Source: JAOABC01 sp041287495
GTDB lineage: Bacteria > Aquificota > Aquificia > Aquificales > Hydrogenothermaceae
NCBI GenBank assembly: GCA_041287495.1
Contig: JBEULE010000020.1
Location: 1-44,059 of the forward strand
Direction: 5' to 3'
DNA length: 44,059 nucleotides
Position 1 is the first letter of the stretch. Each line of letters opens with the position of its first letter. Positions 15,045 through 23,952 of this stretch are shown piece after piece. The notes under the pieces are model-generated. The model was not told the DNA's origin. It made no database searches and saw nothing but the letters and a program-made list of their open reading frames with translations. Position numbers and translations under genes: made by a program.

Positions 15045-15817
15045 ACTTTGTACTCTGAACTGACAATATCAAATAAAACTTTATATATATCAGGTCCACC
15101 AGCTATTATATTACCATCAGATAAATCTTTTTTACCTTCAAAGTTTGAATACACACCTCCAGCCTCTTCTATCAGTAAAGCTCCAGCTGCTATATCCCAT
15201 ATAGATAACTTCATCTCAAAAAAACCGTCAAAAACACCTTCTGCAACTAAAGCAAGGTCTATAGCAGCTGCTCCTGGCCTTCTTACTCCGGAAAAGGTTA
15301 TCATTGCTTTTTTTAACATTGATATATAGCTATCAAGTTCTTTAATATTCCTAAAAGGAAATCCTGTTGCTACAACTGCATTTTCAACAGGTCTATTTGA
15401 GACTTTTATCCTCTGACCATTTAAGTATGCTCCAGAACCTTTTTCTGCATAGTAAAGTTTATCTAACATAGGAATGTATATAGCTGAAGCTAAAAACTCA
15501 TCTTCCCTCTTAAGTGCAACAGAAACGGCAAAGATTTCAAAACCACAGATATAGTTTTTGGTTCCATCTAACGGGTCTACTATCCAGACAAACTCACTGT
15601 TTCCAAATGTTCCTTCCTCTTCACCTAAAAAAGAATGGTTAGGATATACAGAGAGTATATAGTTTCTAATTCTCTCCTCAGATAATCTATCAACATATGT
15701 AACAAAATCTTTTATTCCTTTTGATTCAATATCAGAGTGTTTTATCTTTTTAAAATTTTCTTTCAGTATGCTCCCACCTATAACTGCAGCCTCTTTTGCA
15801 ACCTGCAGGAAACTCAC
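15041..15817 (-). CDS. suhB: Inositol monophosphatase family protein (SuhB-like)
   Basis: 258-aa Mg-dependent, Li-sensitive-type phosphatase. Metal-binding motifs are GEEEGTFG near 61-68, WIVDPLDGTKNY near 78-89 and WDIAAGALLIEEAGG near 203-217. Substrates in this family include inositol-1-phosphate and, in thermophiles, fructose-1,6-bisphosphate, so a dual IMPase/FBPase role is possible given the neighbouring pgk. The start is a GTG at 15817 with GAGGAG just upstream; its first bases sit one nucleotide from the pgk stop. It converges on the glycosylase gene with a 4-bp stop overlap. Confidence 0.9.
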   Translation of the reverse strand: MSFLQVAKEAAVIGGSILKENFKKIKHSDIESKGIKDFVTYVDRLSEERIRNYILSVYPNHSFLGEEEGTFGNSEFVWIVDPLDGTKNYICGFEIFAVSVALKREDEFLASAIYIPMLDKLYYAEKGSGAYLNGQRIKVSNRPVENAVVATGFPFRNIKELDSYISMLKKAMITFSGVRRPGAAAIDLALVAEGVFDGFFEMKLSIWDIAAGALLIEEAGGVYSNFEGKKDLSDGNIIAGGPDIYKVLFDIVSSEYKV

Positions 15818-15818
15818 A

Positions 15819-17018
15819 TTACTCCTCTTTCTTTGTTATAGCTTCAAGACAAGGAAGTTGCTTTCCTTCAAGTAGTTCTAAGAAGGCACCTCCTCCTGTA
15901 GATAGATAGCTTATCTTATCTACTACTCCGGCTTTGTGGATTGCATAATCTGTATCTCCACCACCGGCTATTGATAAAGCTGGACTTTCTGCTATTGCAT
16001 GGGCAAGTTCAAAAGTTCCCATCTTAAATTTATCTATCTCAAATACTCCCATAGGTCCATTCCAAACTATGGTTTGAGCATCTTTTATTATCTCTTTTAT
16101 CAACATTACAGAAGCATGTCCAATATCTAATCCTAACCATCCAGAAGGAATTTCCTGATAAGCAACCTCGATAACTGGAGTTTGATCCGATACAGCTTGA
16201 CCACATATAAAGTCAACAGGCAGATAAAATTTAACATCTCTCTTTTTAGCTTTTTCTACTATCTCAAGAGCTTTTTCAAGCATATCATCTTCAACTAAGG
16301 AAGACCCAACTTTATAACCCTGAGCTTTCAGGAATGTAAATGCCATTGCTCCACCGATAAATATCTTATCTACTTTATCAAGTAAAAACTCTATAACTCC
16401 AAGCTTAGAAGATACCTTTGAACCTCCCAAAAATGCAACAACAGGTCTTTGGGGGTTTAGTAGGGCTTTTCTAAAGTAATCAAGTTCTCTTTCTAATAAA
16501 AATCCAATAACTACAGGTTTAATATAATCTTTTATTCCATACATAGAGGCATGTTTTCTATGGCAGGTTCCGAATGCATCAATTACATATACATCAGCTA
16601 ATTTTGCTAAATTCTTAGCAAATTCTTGGTCATTATTCTCTTCTTCTTTATGGAATCTCAAATTTTCAAGTAAGAATATATCTCCGTGTTTTGCTTTACT
16701 TATTGCTTCCTCTACAGCACTTCCTACACAATCCGGTAAAAATTTTACCTCTCTTCCCAAAAGTCTCTCCAATCTCTTTGCTACAGGATATAGTGAGTAT
16801 TTTGGGTCTGGTTTTCCCTTTGGTCTTCCAAGATGAGAAGCAAGTATGATCGTAGCACCATTATCAAGAAGATAATTTATAGTTGGTATGGTTTCTCTTA
16901 TCCTTATATCATCCTCTATATTTCCGTATTCATCAAGGGGGACATTGTAATCTACTCTTACAAAAACTCTCTTTTCTTTAACATCTACATCTTTCAGAGT
17001 AAGATAATTGTTAAACAT
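15819..17018 (-). CDS. pgk: Phosphoglycerate kinase
   Basis: Glycolytic/gluconeogenic enzyme interconverting 1,3-bisphosphoglycerate + ADP and 3-phosphoglycerate + ATP. The 399-aa length is normal. Substrate-binding signatures are VFVRVDYNVPLD near 18-29, SHLGRPKGKPDP near 60-71, and LPDCVGSAVEEA. The C-domain nucleotide signatures are WNGPMGVFE near 324-332 and the GGGDTDYAI/STGGGAFLELLEG end. GGAGGGT precedes the ATG. It is co-oriented with guaB and a small helical gene upstream and suhB downstream. Confidence 0.97.
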   Translation of the reverse strand: MFNNYLTLKDVDVKEKRVFVRVDYNVPLDEYGNIEDDIRIRETIPTINYLLDNGATIILASHLGRPKGKPDPKYSLYPVAKRLERLLGREVKFLPDCVGSAVEEAISKAKHGDIFLLENLRFHKEEENNDQEFAKNLAKLADVYVIDAFGTCHRKHASMYGIKDYIKPVVIGFLLERELDYFRKALLNPQRPVVAFLGGSKVSSKLGVIEFLLDKVDKIFIGGAMAFTFLKAQGYKVGSSLVEDDMLEKALEIVEKAKKRDVKFYLPVDFICGQAVSDQTPVIEVAYQEIPSGWLGLDIGHASVMLIKEIIKDAQTIVWNGPMGVFEIDKFKMGTFELAHAIAESPALSIAGGGDTDYAIHKAGVVDKISYLSTGGGAFLELLEGKQLPCLEAITKKEE

Positions 17019-17032
17019 AGAACCCTCCTTCT

Positions 17033-17380
17033 TTATAAATCTTCTTCACTCTCTCCTTCTATAGAGTCAAAGAGATTAAGACCTTCTATCTCTGTACCTT
17101 TTATCTTTAAAGCTGTCTCTCTTAAAAGCTCCAGATAAACTGATATCTCCTTATAGGCATCTAACATTGCTGATAGTTTTATTATCTGTTCTGCCGAAAG
17201 CTTTCCTTCGTATGTCTTTAATGCTTTTTTTATGGCTGCTTTTGTTATAACTATCTCTCCAGCTTTCTTCTGCCACTCACTCCAAAATTCATTCGTTGCA
17301 AGGGGACTTTTCACTATAAAACGTTCAAGGTTAGTTATCTCTTGAGCTAAAAGCATCTGAAATTCATTTAGATTTTCCAT
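17033..17380 (-). CDS. Small helical protein of unknown function
   Basis: 115-aa protein that is almost entirely alpha-helical by composition, with a charged acidic C-terminus (DSIEGESEEDL). I do not recognise a family. The frame is open to a TTG at 17410 inside the guaB stop region, but the ATG at 17380 has GAGGT 6 nt upstream and is preferred. It sits between guaB and pgk in the same direction, with 14-17 bp gaps, so it is expressed with them. No cysteine, Walker or membrane feature is visible. Confidence 0.7.
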   Translation of the reverse strand: MENLNEFQMLLAQEITNLERFIVKSPLATNEFWSEWQKKAGEIVITKAAIKKALKTYEGKLSAEQIIKLSAMLDAYKEISVYLELLRETALKIKGTEIEGLNLFDSIEGESEEDL

Positions 17381-17397
17381 ATTTTTACCTCTAAAGT

Positions 17398-18864
17398 TTA
17401 TTCTATCCAATAGTTTGGTGCTTCCTGTGTTATATATATATCGTGGGCGTGGGACTCTCTTAATCCGGCGTTTGTTATCTTTATGAACTTTGTTTTTTCT
17501 TGAAGATCTTTTATGGTCCTACATCCAGTATAACCCATTCCGGATCTTAATCCACCGACAAGTTGATAAACTACATCAGAAATAGGTCCTTTAAATGGTA
17601 TCCTTCCTTCAATACCTTCCGGAACGAATTTCTCAACACTTTCCTGAAAGTATCTATCACTGCTAAATCTTGCTTTCATCGCTCCAAGAGAGCCCATTCC
17701 TCTGTAAACCTTATAAGACCTTCCTTGATAGAAAATTCTTTCTCCCGGAGATTCTTCTGTCCCAGCAAAGAGGCTTCCAAGCATAACCGTATCAGCTCCA
17801 GCCGCAATTGCTTTAACGATATCCCCGGAGTATCTAATTCCACCATCTGCTATCAGTGTCTTTCCGTATTTTTTGGTGACTTCTGAACATTTAGCTATCG
17901 CCGTAATCTGAGGAACACCTATTCCGGCAACAACCCTTGTTGTGCATATAGACCCCGGTCCTATTCCAACCTTTACTCCATCTGCTCCAGCTTTTATAAG
18001 GTCTTCTGCTGCTTCTGCAGTAGCTATATTGCCACCTATTACATCTAAGTTAGGAAATTCACCTTTTATCTTTTCAACTGTTTCCAATACCCTAACCGAG
18101 TGTCCATGGGCAGTATCCACCACAATAATATCAACACCGACAGAGACAAGGGCTTTAACCCTCTCCATTGTATCTGGACCAACTCCTACAGCAGCACCAA
18201 CTCTCAACCTTCCGTAAGCATCTTTACATGCATTAGGATACTTTTTCCTTTTTACTATATCTTTTATAGTGATTAAACCTTTTATTATTCCGTTTTCATC
18301 TACAACCGGAAGTTTCTCAATTTTATGTTTCTGTAATATCTCGATAGCCTCATCAAGAGATACTCCTTCCTTTGCTGTAACAAGGGGTTCTTTCGTCATA
18401 AATTCAGATACCGGTTTCTTATAGTCTTTTTTATGTATGAACCTTAGATCTCTGTTTGTAAGTATTCCCACTAATCTTTTGTTTTCATCAACAACCGGAA
18501 CTCCGGATATTTTATAGATAGACATAATATTTAGAGCTTCTTCAACAGTCTGATGGGGAAATATAGTAACCGGATCCATAATCATTCCGGATTCTGCCTT
18601 TTTTACTTTCTCAACTTCATACATCTGGTCTTCTATAGACATATTTCTGTGGATTATACCTATTCCACCTTCTCTGGCCAAAGCTATAGCTAATCTATGT
18701 TCTGTAACTGTATCCATAGCTGCAGATACAAGGGGAATATTTACCTTTATATTTGGAGTCAGATATGAACTCACATCAGTTTCATGAGGTAAAACATCAG
18801 ATTTTTGGGGCAAAAGTAGAACATCATCAAAGGTTAGTGCTTCTTCTACCGGAAATGTTAGCAA
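17398..18864 (-). CDS. guaB: Inosine-5'-monophosphate dehydrogenase
   Basis: Rate-limiting enzyme of guanine nucleotide synthesis: IMP + NAD to XMP + NADH. The 488-aa protein has the split TIM barrel (LTFDDVLLLPQ at 10-20) interrupted by two CBS domains at about 95-210. The catalytic loop is GPGSICTTR with Cys307, and the flap region YRGMGSLGAM follows. It starts at a TTG (18864) with GGAGG 8 nt upstream. It heads the minus-strand block guaB-small protein-pgk-suhB and diverges from thrC across 134 bp. Confidence 0.97.
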   Translation of the reverse strand: MLTFPVEEALTFDDVLLLPQKSDVLPHETDVSSYLTPNIKVNIPLVSAAMDTVTEHRLAIALAREGGIGIIHRNMSIEDQMYEVEKVKKAESGMIMDPVTIFPHQTVEEALNIMSIYKISGVPVVDENKRLVGILTNRDLRFIHKKDYKKPVSEFMTKEPLVTAKEGVSLDEAIEILQKHKIEKLPVVDENGIIKGLITIKDIVKRKKYPNACKDAYGRLRVGAAVGVGPDTMERVKALVSVGVDIIVVDTAHGHSVRVLETVEKIKGEFPNLDVIGGNIATAEAAEDLIKAGADGVKVGIGPGSICTTRVVAGIGVPQITAIAKCSEVTKKYGKTLIADGGIRYSGDIVKAIAAGADTVMLGSLFAGTEESPGERIFYQGRSYKVYRGMGSLGAMKARFSSDRYFQESVEKFVPEGIEGRIPFKGPISDVVYQLVGGLRSGMGYTGCRTIKDLQEKTKFIKITNAGLRESHAHDIYITQEAPNYWIE

Positions 18865-18960
18865 GACTTACTCCTCCTGTCAAAATTGAATAAATATTCT
18901 ACCACAAAACCAAATTCTATCATTAATTCTATTTTTTTAAATTTTTAAAAATTTATAAGG

Positions 18961-18966
18961 TATAAT
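18961..18966 (+). promoter_or_regulatory. Candidate -10 box for the thrC operon
   Basis: TATAAT 33 bp before the TTG start of thrC, in the 134-bp spacer shared with divergent guaB. The upstream DNA is an A/T-tract run with no clear -35. The later CGGAGGAG at 18987-18994 is a strong ribosome binding site, so this transcript would have a normal leader. Confidence 0.35.
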
Positions 18967-18998
18967 ATAAGCAATTTTCTTTTTTTCGGAGGAGTGAG

Positions 18999-20228
18999 TT
19001 GGCAAAAGTCAAAGCTTTAAAATGTAAAGAGTGTGGAGCTGAATATCCGGTAGAACCACTCCACGTATGTGAATTTTGCTTTGGTCCATTAGAAATAGTT
19101 TACGATTATGAAGAGATAAAGAGAAATATATCAAGAGAGAAGATAGAAAAAGGTCCAAAAAGTTTATGGAGATATATAGACCTCCTTCCAGTAGAGAAGG
19201 CAACAGTTGGACTTTCAGCTGGATTTACACCACTAATAAAAGCTGAGAATCTCGGCAGATTACTTGGGCTTAACAATCTCTATATAAAAGATGACTCCGT
19301 AAATCATCCTACACTCTCCTTTAAAGATAGAGTTGTTGCTGTTGCTCTTTCAAAAGCAAAGGAATTTGGATTTGACACAGCAGCTTGTGCCTCTACCGGA
19401 AACCTTGCAAACTCCGTAGCAGCTCATGCAGCATCAGCCGGAATGAACTGTTATGTATTTATACCTTCAAATCTTGAAACAAACAAAATAATAGGTAGCT
19501 TAGTATTTAATCCTACTGTTGTAGCCGTAGATGGTAATTACGATGATGTTAATAGATTATCTTCTGAGATAGCAAATGAGTTTGGTTGGGCTTTTGTAAA
19601 TATAAACGTGAGACCTTTTTATTCTGAAGGTTCAAAAACTCTTGCTTTTGAAGTTGCAGAGCAACTTGGTTGGAAAATTCCTGATGTTGTAGTAGCACCT
19701 CTTGCCTCTGGATCACTATACACAAAGATATGGAAAGGTTTTAATGAACTTAAAGATTTAGGACTTGTGGAAGGAAATCTTCCAAGAATGCTCGGAGCCC
19801 AAGCTGAAGGATGTAGCCCTATATACCAAGCTTTTAAAGAAGGAAGAGATTTCATAAAACCAGTAAAACCTAACACAATAGCAAAATCTATAGCTATAGG
19901 TAATCCAGCAGATGGACCATACGCTGTAAAGGTTGCGAAAGAAAGTAAAGGAGATATACAAATAGCAACAGATGAAGAGATTATAGAAGGTATAAAACTT
20001 CTTGCCAAGACAGAAGGTATATTCACAGAAACAGCTGGAGGAACAACTATAGCAGTCCTTAAAAAGTTTGCTCAAGCAGGATTAATAGGAAAAGATGAGA
20101 TAGTTGTAGCATACATAACTGGAAATGGATATAAAACAATGGAAGTCCTTGAAGGAAAACTTAATAAACCTATTCATATAAAACCATCACTTATGGAGTT
20201 TAAACAGAAAGTAATAGGTGAAAAGTAA
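18999..20228 (+). CDS. thrC: Threonine synthase
   Basis: PLP enzyme converting O-phosphohomoserine to threonine. The 409-aa protein starts with a zinc-ribbon-like segment (Cys9, Cys12, Cys24, Cys27), as in the plant/archaeal class, followed by the fold-type II PLP domain. The Schiff-base lysine is Lys109 in HPTLSFKDR, and the cofactor phosphate loop is ASTGNLANSVAAHAA. The start is TTG at 18999, with GGAGGAG 4 nt upstream; no in-frame ATG fits. It is followed 39 bp later by a MoaD-like sulfur carrier and a NIL-domain protein, an arrangement that raises the possibility of a thiocarboxylate-dependent reaction on the same phosphohomoserine branch. Confidence 0.94.
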   Translation: MAKVKALKCKECGAEYPVEPLHVCEFCFGPLEIVYDYEEIKRNISREKIEKGPKSLWRYIDLLPVEKATVGLSAGFTPLIKAENLGRLLGLNNLYIKDDSVNHPTLSFKDRVVAVALSKAKEFGFDTAACASTGNLANSVAAHAASAGMNCYVFIPSNLETNKIIGSLVFNPTVVAVDGNYDDVNRLSSEIANEFGWAFVNINVRPFYSEGSKTLAFEVAEQLGWKIPDVVVAPLASGSLYTKIWKGFNELKDLGLVEGNLPRMLGAQAEGCSPIYQAFKEGRDFIKPVKPNTIAKSIAIGNPADGPYAVKVAKESKGDIQIATDEEIIEGIKLLAKTEGIFTETAGGTTIAVLKKFAQAGLIGKDEIVVAYITGNGYKTMEVLEGKLNKPIHIKPSLMEFKQKVIGEK

Positions 20229-20267
20229 TACCCTTTGCTTAAGTTAAAATAAACAGGAGGTTAGAAT

Positions 20268-20549
20268 ATGGCTATAACCGTAAGAATACCTACAGCTTTA
20301 AGAAGAATTACTCAGGGACAAGGTGAGGTCACCGTTGAAGCATCAACAATAGCTGAACTTATAGATGTACTTGAGAGAGAATTTCCCGGAATAAAGGGAA
20401 GACTCGTAGATGAAAATGGAGAAATTAGAAAGTTTGTTAACTTTTTTGTAAATAATGAGGATATAAGATTTTTACAAGGTAAAGACACTCCTATAAAAGA
20501 TGGAGATACTGTAGTAATAATTCCTGCAATAGCCGGTGGAAGAGGATAA
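20268..20549 (+). CDS. MoaD/ThiS-family ubiquitin-like sulfur carrier
   Basis: 93-aa beta-grasp protein (VRIPTALRRITQGQGEVTVEA, then the DGDTVVIIPAIAGG end). Family members carry sulfur as a thiocarboxylate on a C-terminal Gly-Gly. Here the chain ends AGGRG: the Gly-Gly is at 90-91 and two residues (Arg92-Gly93) follow, so a protease would have to trim the tail before activation, as known for CysO and HcyD carriers. It does not lie with molybdopterin genes. GGAGG lies 7 nt before the ATG. Its place between thrC and a NIL protein points to amino-acid sulfuration (Met or Cys) rather than cofactor synthesis; this is inference. Confidence 0.82.
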   Translation: MAITVRIPTALRRITQGQGEVTVEASTIAELIDVLEREFPGIKGRLVDENGEIRKFVNFFVNNEDIRFLQGKDTPIKDGDTVVIIPAIAGGRG

Positions 20550-20551
20550 AT

Positions 20552-20794
20552 ATGAGTGGAATGAAATTAAAACTTATCTATCCGGTAGAAAAGATAAAAG
20601 AGCCGATACTCAGTAGACTCTGTAAAACTTTTGATGTAGATATAAACATAAGAAAAGCAAATGTCCAAGAGAAAGTCGGTTGGTTAGAACTTGAACTTAT
20701 TGGCTCAGAAGAAGAAATTGAAAAGGCTATCAACTGGCTTATAAATCAAGGTATAGATGTATCTCCTATAGAAGGACAGGTGTTTATTGAGTAA
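20552..20794 (+). CDS. NIL-domain protein
   Basis: 80-aa stand-alone NIL domain, the small ferredoxin-fold (beta-alpha-beta) domain that forms the C-terminal methionine-sensing part of MetN transporters. The pattern LIYPVEKIKEPILSRL, then VDINIRKANVQEK, then GWLELELIGSEEEIEKAINWL is characteristic. There is no ferredoxin cysteine motif attached. It starts 2 bp after the sulfur carrier, and its stop overlaps the next ATG. It could bind methionine or act as a partner of the carrier. Its pairing with a MoaD-like protein is reported as recurrent in my recollection, but I could not check it here. Confidence 0.8.
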   Translation: MSGMKLKLIYPVEKIKEPILSRLCKTFDVDINIRKANVQEKVGWLELELIGSEEEIEKAINWLINQGIDVSPIEGQVFIE

Positions 20795-21702
20795 TGGCTA
20801 AAAAAGTAGCTATCGTTGATATAGGGACTTACTCAACCCGGATGCTGATAGTTGCCATCCATCCGGATAAATCTTTTGAGGAGATTTTCTCTATTGGAAA
20901 AATTACTGCTCTTGGTAGAAGATTAAAAGAGACAGGATACCTTCAAAGAGAAGCTGTAGGTGAAACTCTTACCACATTAAAAGAGTATGTTATGTTGGCA
21001 AAAGAGTTTGGAGTAGAGAATATATACGCAGTAGCAACTCAGGCTTGTAGAGAAGCTAAAAATGCAGAAGATTTTTTAAAACAGGTTAGAGATTTAGGTA
21101 TAGATGTTAGAGTTATTTCTGGAGAAGAAGAGGCTAAACTTTCATTCCTTGCAACAGCAAAAGCATTAAATATAAAAGACAGTTTTGTAGTTATTGACCA
21201 AGGAGGAGGAAGCACGGAGTTTGCCTACGGAAAAGGAGAAAATTTGATAAACTCAATATCTTTCCCATTTGGTATAGTTAATCTCACGGAAACATTTATA
21301 AAATCAGACCCACCTACAGAAGAAGAGTTGAAAAATTTAAAGGAGTTTTTGAGAGAAAATATAAAAAAGGCGTATCAAAGTATGTCAGATGCAAAGGAGC
21401 TTGTAGGACTTGGAGGGACTATCACAACGGTAGTAGCCTTAGAAAAACATATATACCCTTATGACTCTAAAAAAGTCCACGATAGTGTCTTAAGTTATGA
21501 TGCAATAACAAAGTGGTTTAACAAACTCTCTTCAATGACAATTAGAGAGAGAAAGGCAATACCTATGATAGAAGATAAAAGAGCAGAGGCAATAATATCT
21601 GGGATAGCCATATTCCAAACAGCAATGGAGATTTTTAACAGAGATACAATCAAAATATCAGAATGGGGATTGAGACACGGCTTTTTACTCAGTCTGATAT
21701 AA
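20794..21702 (+). CDS. ppx: Exopolyphosphatase / ppGpp phosphohydrolase family protein
   Basis: 302-aa single-domain-pair member of the Ppx/GppA family (ASKHA fold). The N-terminal phosphate loop is VDIGTYSTRMLI (8-19), followed by ATQACREAKNA, the catalytic-site region SGEEEAKLSFLAT near 109-121, and the second loop VIDQGGGSTEFAYG near 132-145. The short form without the C-terminal HD domain is typical of deep-branching bacteria. Whether it acts on polyphosphate or pppGpp cannot be read. It is coupled by a one-base overlap to the NIL gene, and uvrB follows 10 bp later. Confidence 0.9.
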   Translation: MAKKVAIVDIGTYSTRMLIVAIHPDKSFEEIFSIGKITALGRRLKETGYLQREAVGETLTTLKEYVMLAKEFGVENIYAVATQACREAKNAEDFLKQVRDLGIDVRVISGEEEAKLSFLATAKALNIKDSFVVIDQGGGSTEFAYGKGENLINSISFPFGIVNLTETFIKSDPPTEEELKNLKEFLRENIKKAYQSMSDAKELVGLGGTITTVVALEKHIYPYDSKKVHDSVLSYDAITKWFNKLSSMTIRERKAIPMIEDKRAEAIISGIAIFQTAMEIFNRDTIKISEWGLRHGFLLSLI

Positions 21703-21712
21703 GGGAAGTAAA

Positions 21713-23701
21713 ATGGGTAAATCGCCTTTTAAGTTAGAATCTCCTTTTAAACCAACTGGAGACCAACCAAAAGCTATAAAACAGCTTTATGAAAATCTAA
21801 AACACGGTGTTAATGAGCAGGTTTTACTTGGAGCTACAGGGACAGGAAAAACATTTACAATAGCAAATGTTATAGAAAAGTATGGAAGACCTACCTTAGT
21901 TTTATCTCACAACAAAACCCTTGCAGCCCAGCTTTACCGGGAGTTAAAAGAGTTATTTCCACATAACGCTGTAGAGTATTTTGTATCCTACTACGACTAC
22001 TACCAGCCGGAAGCTTATATTCCACAGAAAGACCTATACATAGAAAAAGACAGTGCCATAAATGACGCCATAGATAGATTAAGACACTCAGCTACCAAAA
22101 GTTTGATAGAGAGGTCTGACACGATAGTAGTTGCATCTGTATCATGTATATACGGACTTGGAACACCAGAATTTTATGAAAAACTTAGACTTCAGATTTA
22201 TAGAGGAATGCAGATAGATAGGCAATCTTTTCTCCGTAAGTTAGTTGAACTTCAATACCAGAGAGATGACTTTTCTTACAAAAGAGGAACCTTCAGAGTA
22301 AAAGGAGACACTGTTGAGATATTACCGGCATACTCAGAGGATATAATCATAAGAGTTGAGTTCTTTGGTGATGAGATAGATTCAATATCAGAGCTTGATA
22401 TATTCAACAAAGATGTAAAAAGAAAATTAGAAAGAACAGTGATATTTCCAGCAAGCCACTATGTAATTCCAAGACCGGATATGATGGAAGCTATAAAGCA
22501 GATACAGAGAGATTTAGAAATAGAAGTAGAAGAATTTAGAAAAGCAGGCAAAGAGATAGAAGCAAACAGACTGTGGCAGAGAACAAACTATGATATAGAG
22601 ATGATGATAGAACTTGGAACTTGCAAAGGGATAGAAAATTACTCAAGATACTTTGATGGAAGAAAACCGGGAGAACCACCTTACACACTTATTGACTATT
22701 TTCCTGAGGACTTTTTACTTATAGTTGATGAGTCCCATGTAACTATTCCGCAGATTAAAGCGATGTATAACGGAGATTTTATAAGGAAGGATAACCTTGT
22801 AAAGTATGGCTGGAGGATGAAGTCAGCCTATGATAACAGACCTTTAAAGTTTGAAGAGTTTATTCAAAAAATACAGAAGGCTATATATGTATCAGCAACA
22901 CCAGCAGAGTGGGAAATAGAAAGGTCAAAGGGAGTTATTGTAGAGCAGATAATAAGACCTACAGGCTTACTAGACCCTATAATAGAAGTCAAAAAACCAG
23001 AAGGACAGATAGATGATATTATCTCTGAAATTTGGAAGGTAAAAGAGAGAAATGAGAGAGCCATAGTTATAACACTTACTAAAAAAATGGCAGAACATCT
23101 ATCAGACTACCTTCAAGAGAGAGGAATAAAAGCCGTTTATCTTCACTCCGAGATAGACACCATAGAGAGAGCAAAGATAATAAAAGAGCTTAGAGAAGGT
23201 AAATACGATGTAGTTGTAGGAGTTAATCTCCTTAGAGAAGGTTTGGATATGCCGGAGGTTTCATTAGTTGCAATTTTAGATGCAGATAAACAGGGCTTTT
23301 TGAGGTCTAAAACAGCTTTAATACAAACTATAGGAAGAGCAGCTAGAAACGAAAATGGAAAAGCTATACTTTACGCTGACAAATTAACTGAGGCAATGAT
23401 AGAGACGATAAAAGAAACAGAGAGAAGAAGGAAGATACAGCAAGAGTATAATGAAAAACACGGTATAACTCCTAAGACAGTTAAAAAAGAGATAAAAGAT
23501 CTAATATCTCTTGAAGAGCTTGGAATACTTGAGATATACAATGAGATACCAGCAGATGTAAATACAGAGGAAGACCTTCTAAGAGAAATTGAAAAACTTG
23601 AAAAACAGATGTGGGAATACGCAGCAAACTGGGAGTTTGAGAAAGCAGCAGAAATAAGGGATAAATTAGAAAGATTAAGAAAGATAGCAACGGTTATTTA
23701 A
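21713..23701 (+). CDS. uvrB: Excinuclease ABC subunit B
   Basis: Damage-verifying helicase-like subunit of nucleotide excision repair, 662 aa. Walker A GATGTGKT is near residues 40-47 and the damage-probing beta-hairpin region is YYDYYQPEAYIPQKD near 93-107. Walker B is LLIVDESHVT. The helicase C-domain motifs VGVNLLREGLDMPEV and QTIGRAARN are present. The C-terminal UVR domain (about 618-655) that binds UvrC is intact. AAGGGAAG precedes the ATG. Its stop overlaps by 4 bp that of a tiny gene on the other strand. Confidence 0.97.
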   Translation: MGKSPFKLESPFKPTGDQPKAIKQLYENLKHGVNEQVLLGATGTGKTFTIANVIEKYGRPTLVLSHNKTLAAQLYRELKELFPHNAVEYFVSYYDYYQPEAYIPQKDLYIEKDSAINDAIDRLRHSATKSLIERSDTIVVASVSCIYGLGTPEFYEKLRLQIYRGMQIDRQSFLRKLVELQYQRDDFSYKRGTFRVKGDTVEILPAYSEDIIIRVEFFGDEIDSISELDIFNKDVKRKLERTVIFPASHYVIPRPDMMEAIKQIQRDLEIEVEEFRKAGKEIEANRLWQRTNYDIEMMIELGTCKGIENYSRYFDGRKPGEPPYTLIDYFPEDFLLIVDESHVTIPQIKAMYNGDFIRKDNLVKYGWRMKSAYDNRPLKFEEFIQKIQKAIYVSATPAEWEIERSKGVIVEQIIRPTGLLDPIIEVKKPEGQIDDIISEIWKVKERNERAIVITLTKKMAEHLSDYLQERGIKAVYLHSEIDTIERAKIIKELREGKYDVVVGVNLLREGLDMPEVSLVAILDADKQGFLRSKTALIQTIGRAARNENGKAILYADKLTEAMIETIKETERRRKIQQEYNEKHGITPKTVKKEIKDLISLEELGILEIYNEIPADVNTEEDLLREIEKLEKQMWEYAANWEFEKAAEIRDKLERLRKIATVI

Positions 23702-23862
23702 ACATACATATCTATATGTCCATCTTCTTTTTTCTGATTAGTAGCAGGTTTCTCTTCTCTCTCTTCTTTCTTCTTTTTTTTCTTCAAAAACTCCCTCTTG
23801 CCGGAAGTTTCATCTGATATAGGTTTAATATTTAAAATTTGATCAACTTTAAACTCTTCCAT
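23698..23862 (-). CDS. 54-aa lysine-rich small protein, unknown
   Basis: Minus-strand ORF with a strong GAGGTGA site 6 nt before its ATG at 23862. It starts MEEFKVDQILNIKPISDE, has a run of six lysines inside a KR/KE-rich middle (about 22-46), and ends GHIDMYV. It is too short for usual gene callers. The ordered N-terminus, the good ribosome binding site and the exact 4-bp stop overlap with uvrB, the same pattern as proven gene pairs nearby, argue that it is real. I recall small Lys-rich proteins with a comparable HIDxxV end in other bacteria, but I cannot name the family. Confidence 0.6.
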   Translation of the reverse strand: MEEFKVDQILNIKPISDETSGKREFLKKKKKKEEREEKPATNQKKEDGHIDMYV

Positions 23863-23952
23863 AATATATCACCTCTATATAATTATCGCTATAAAAAGAA
23901 ATTTTTTTATGAGTTAAAATATAAGTAGCTACAGTTATCACGAGGAAAATAT

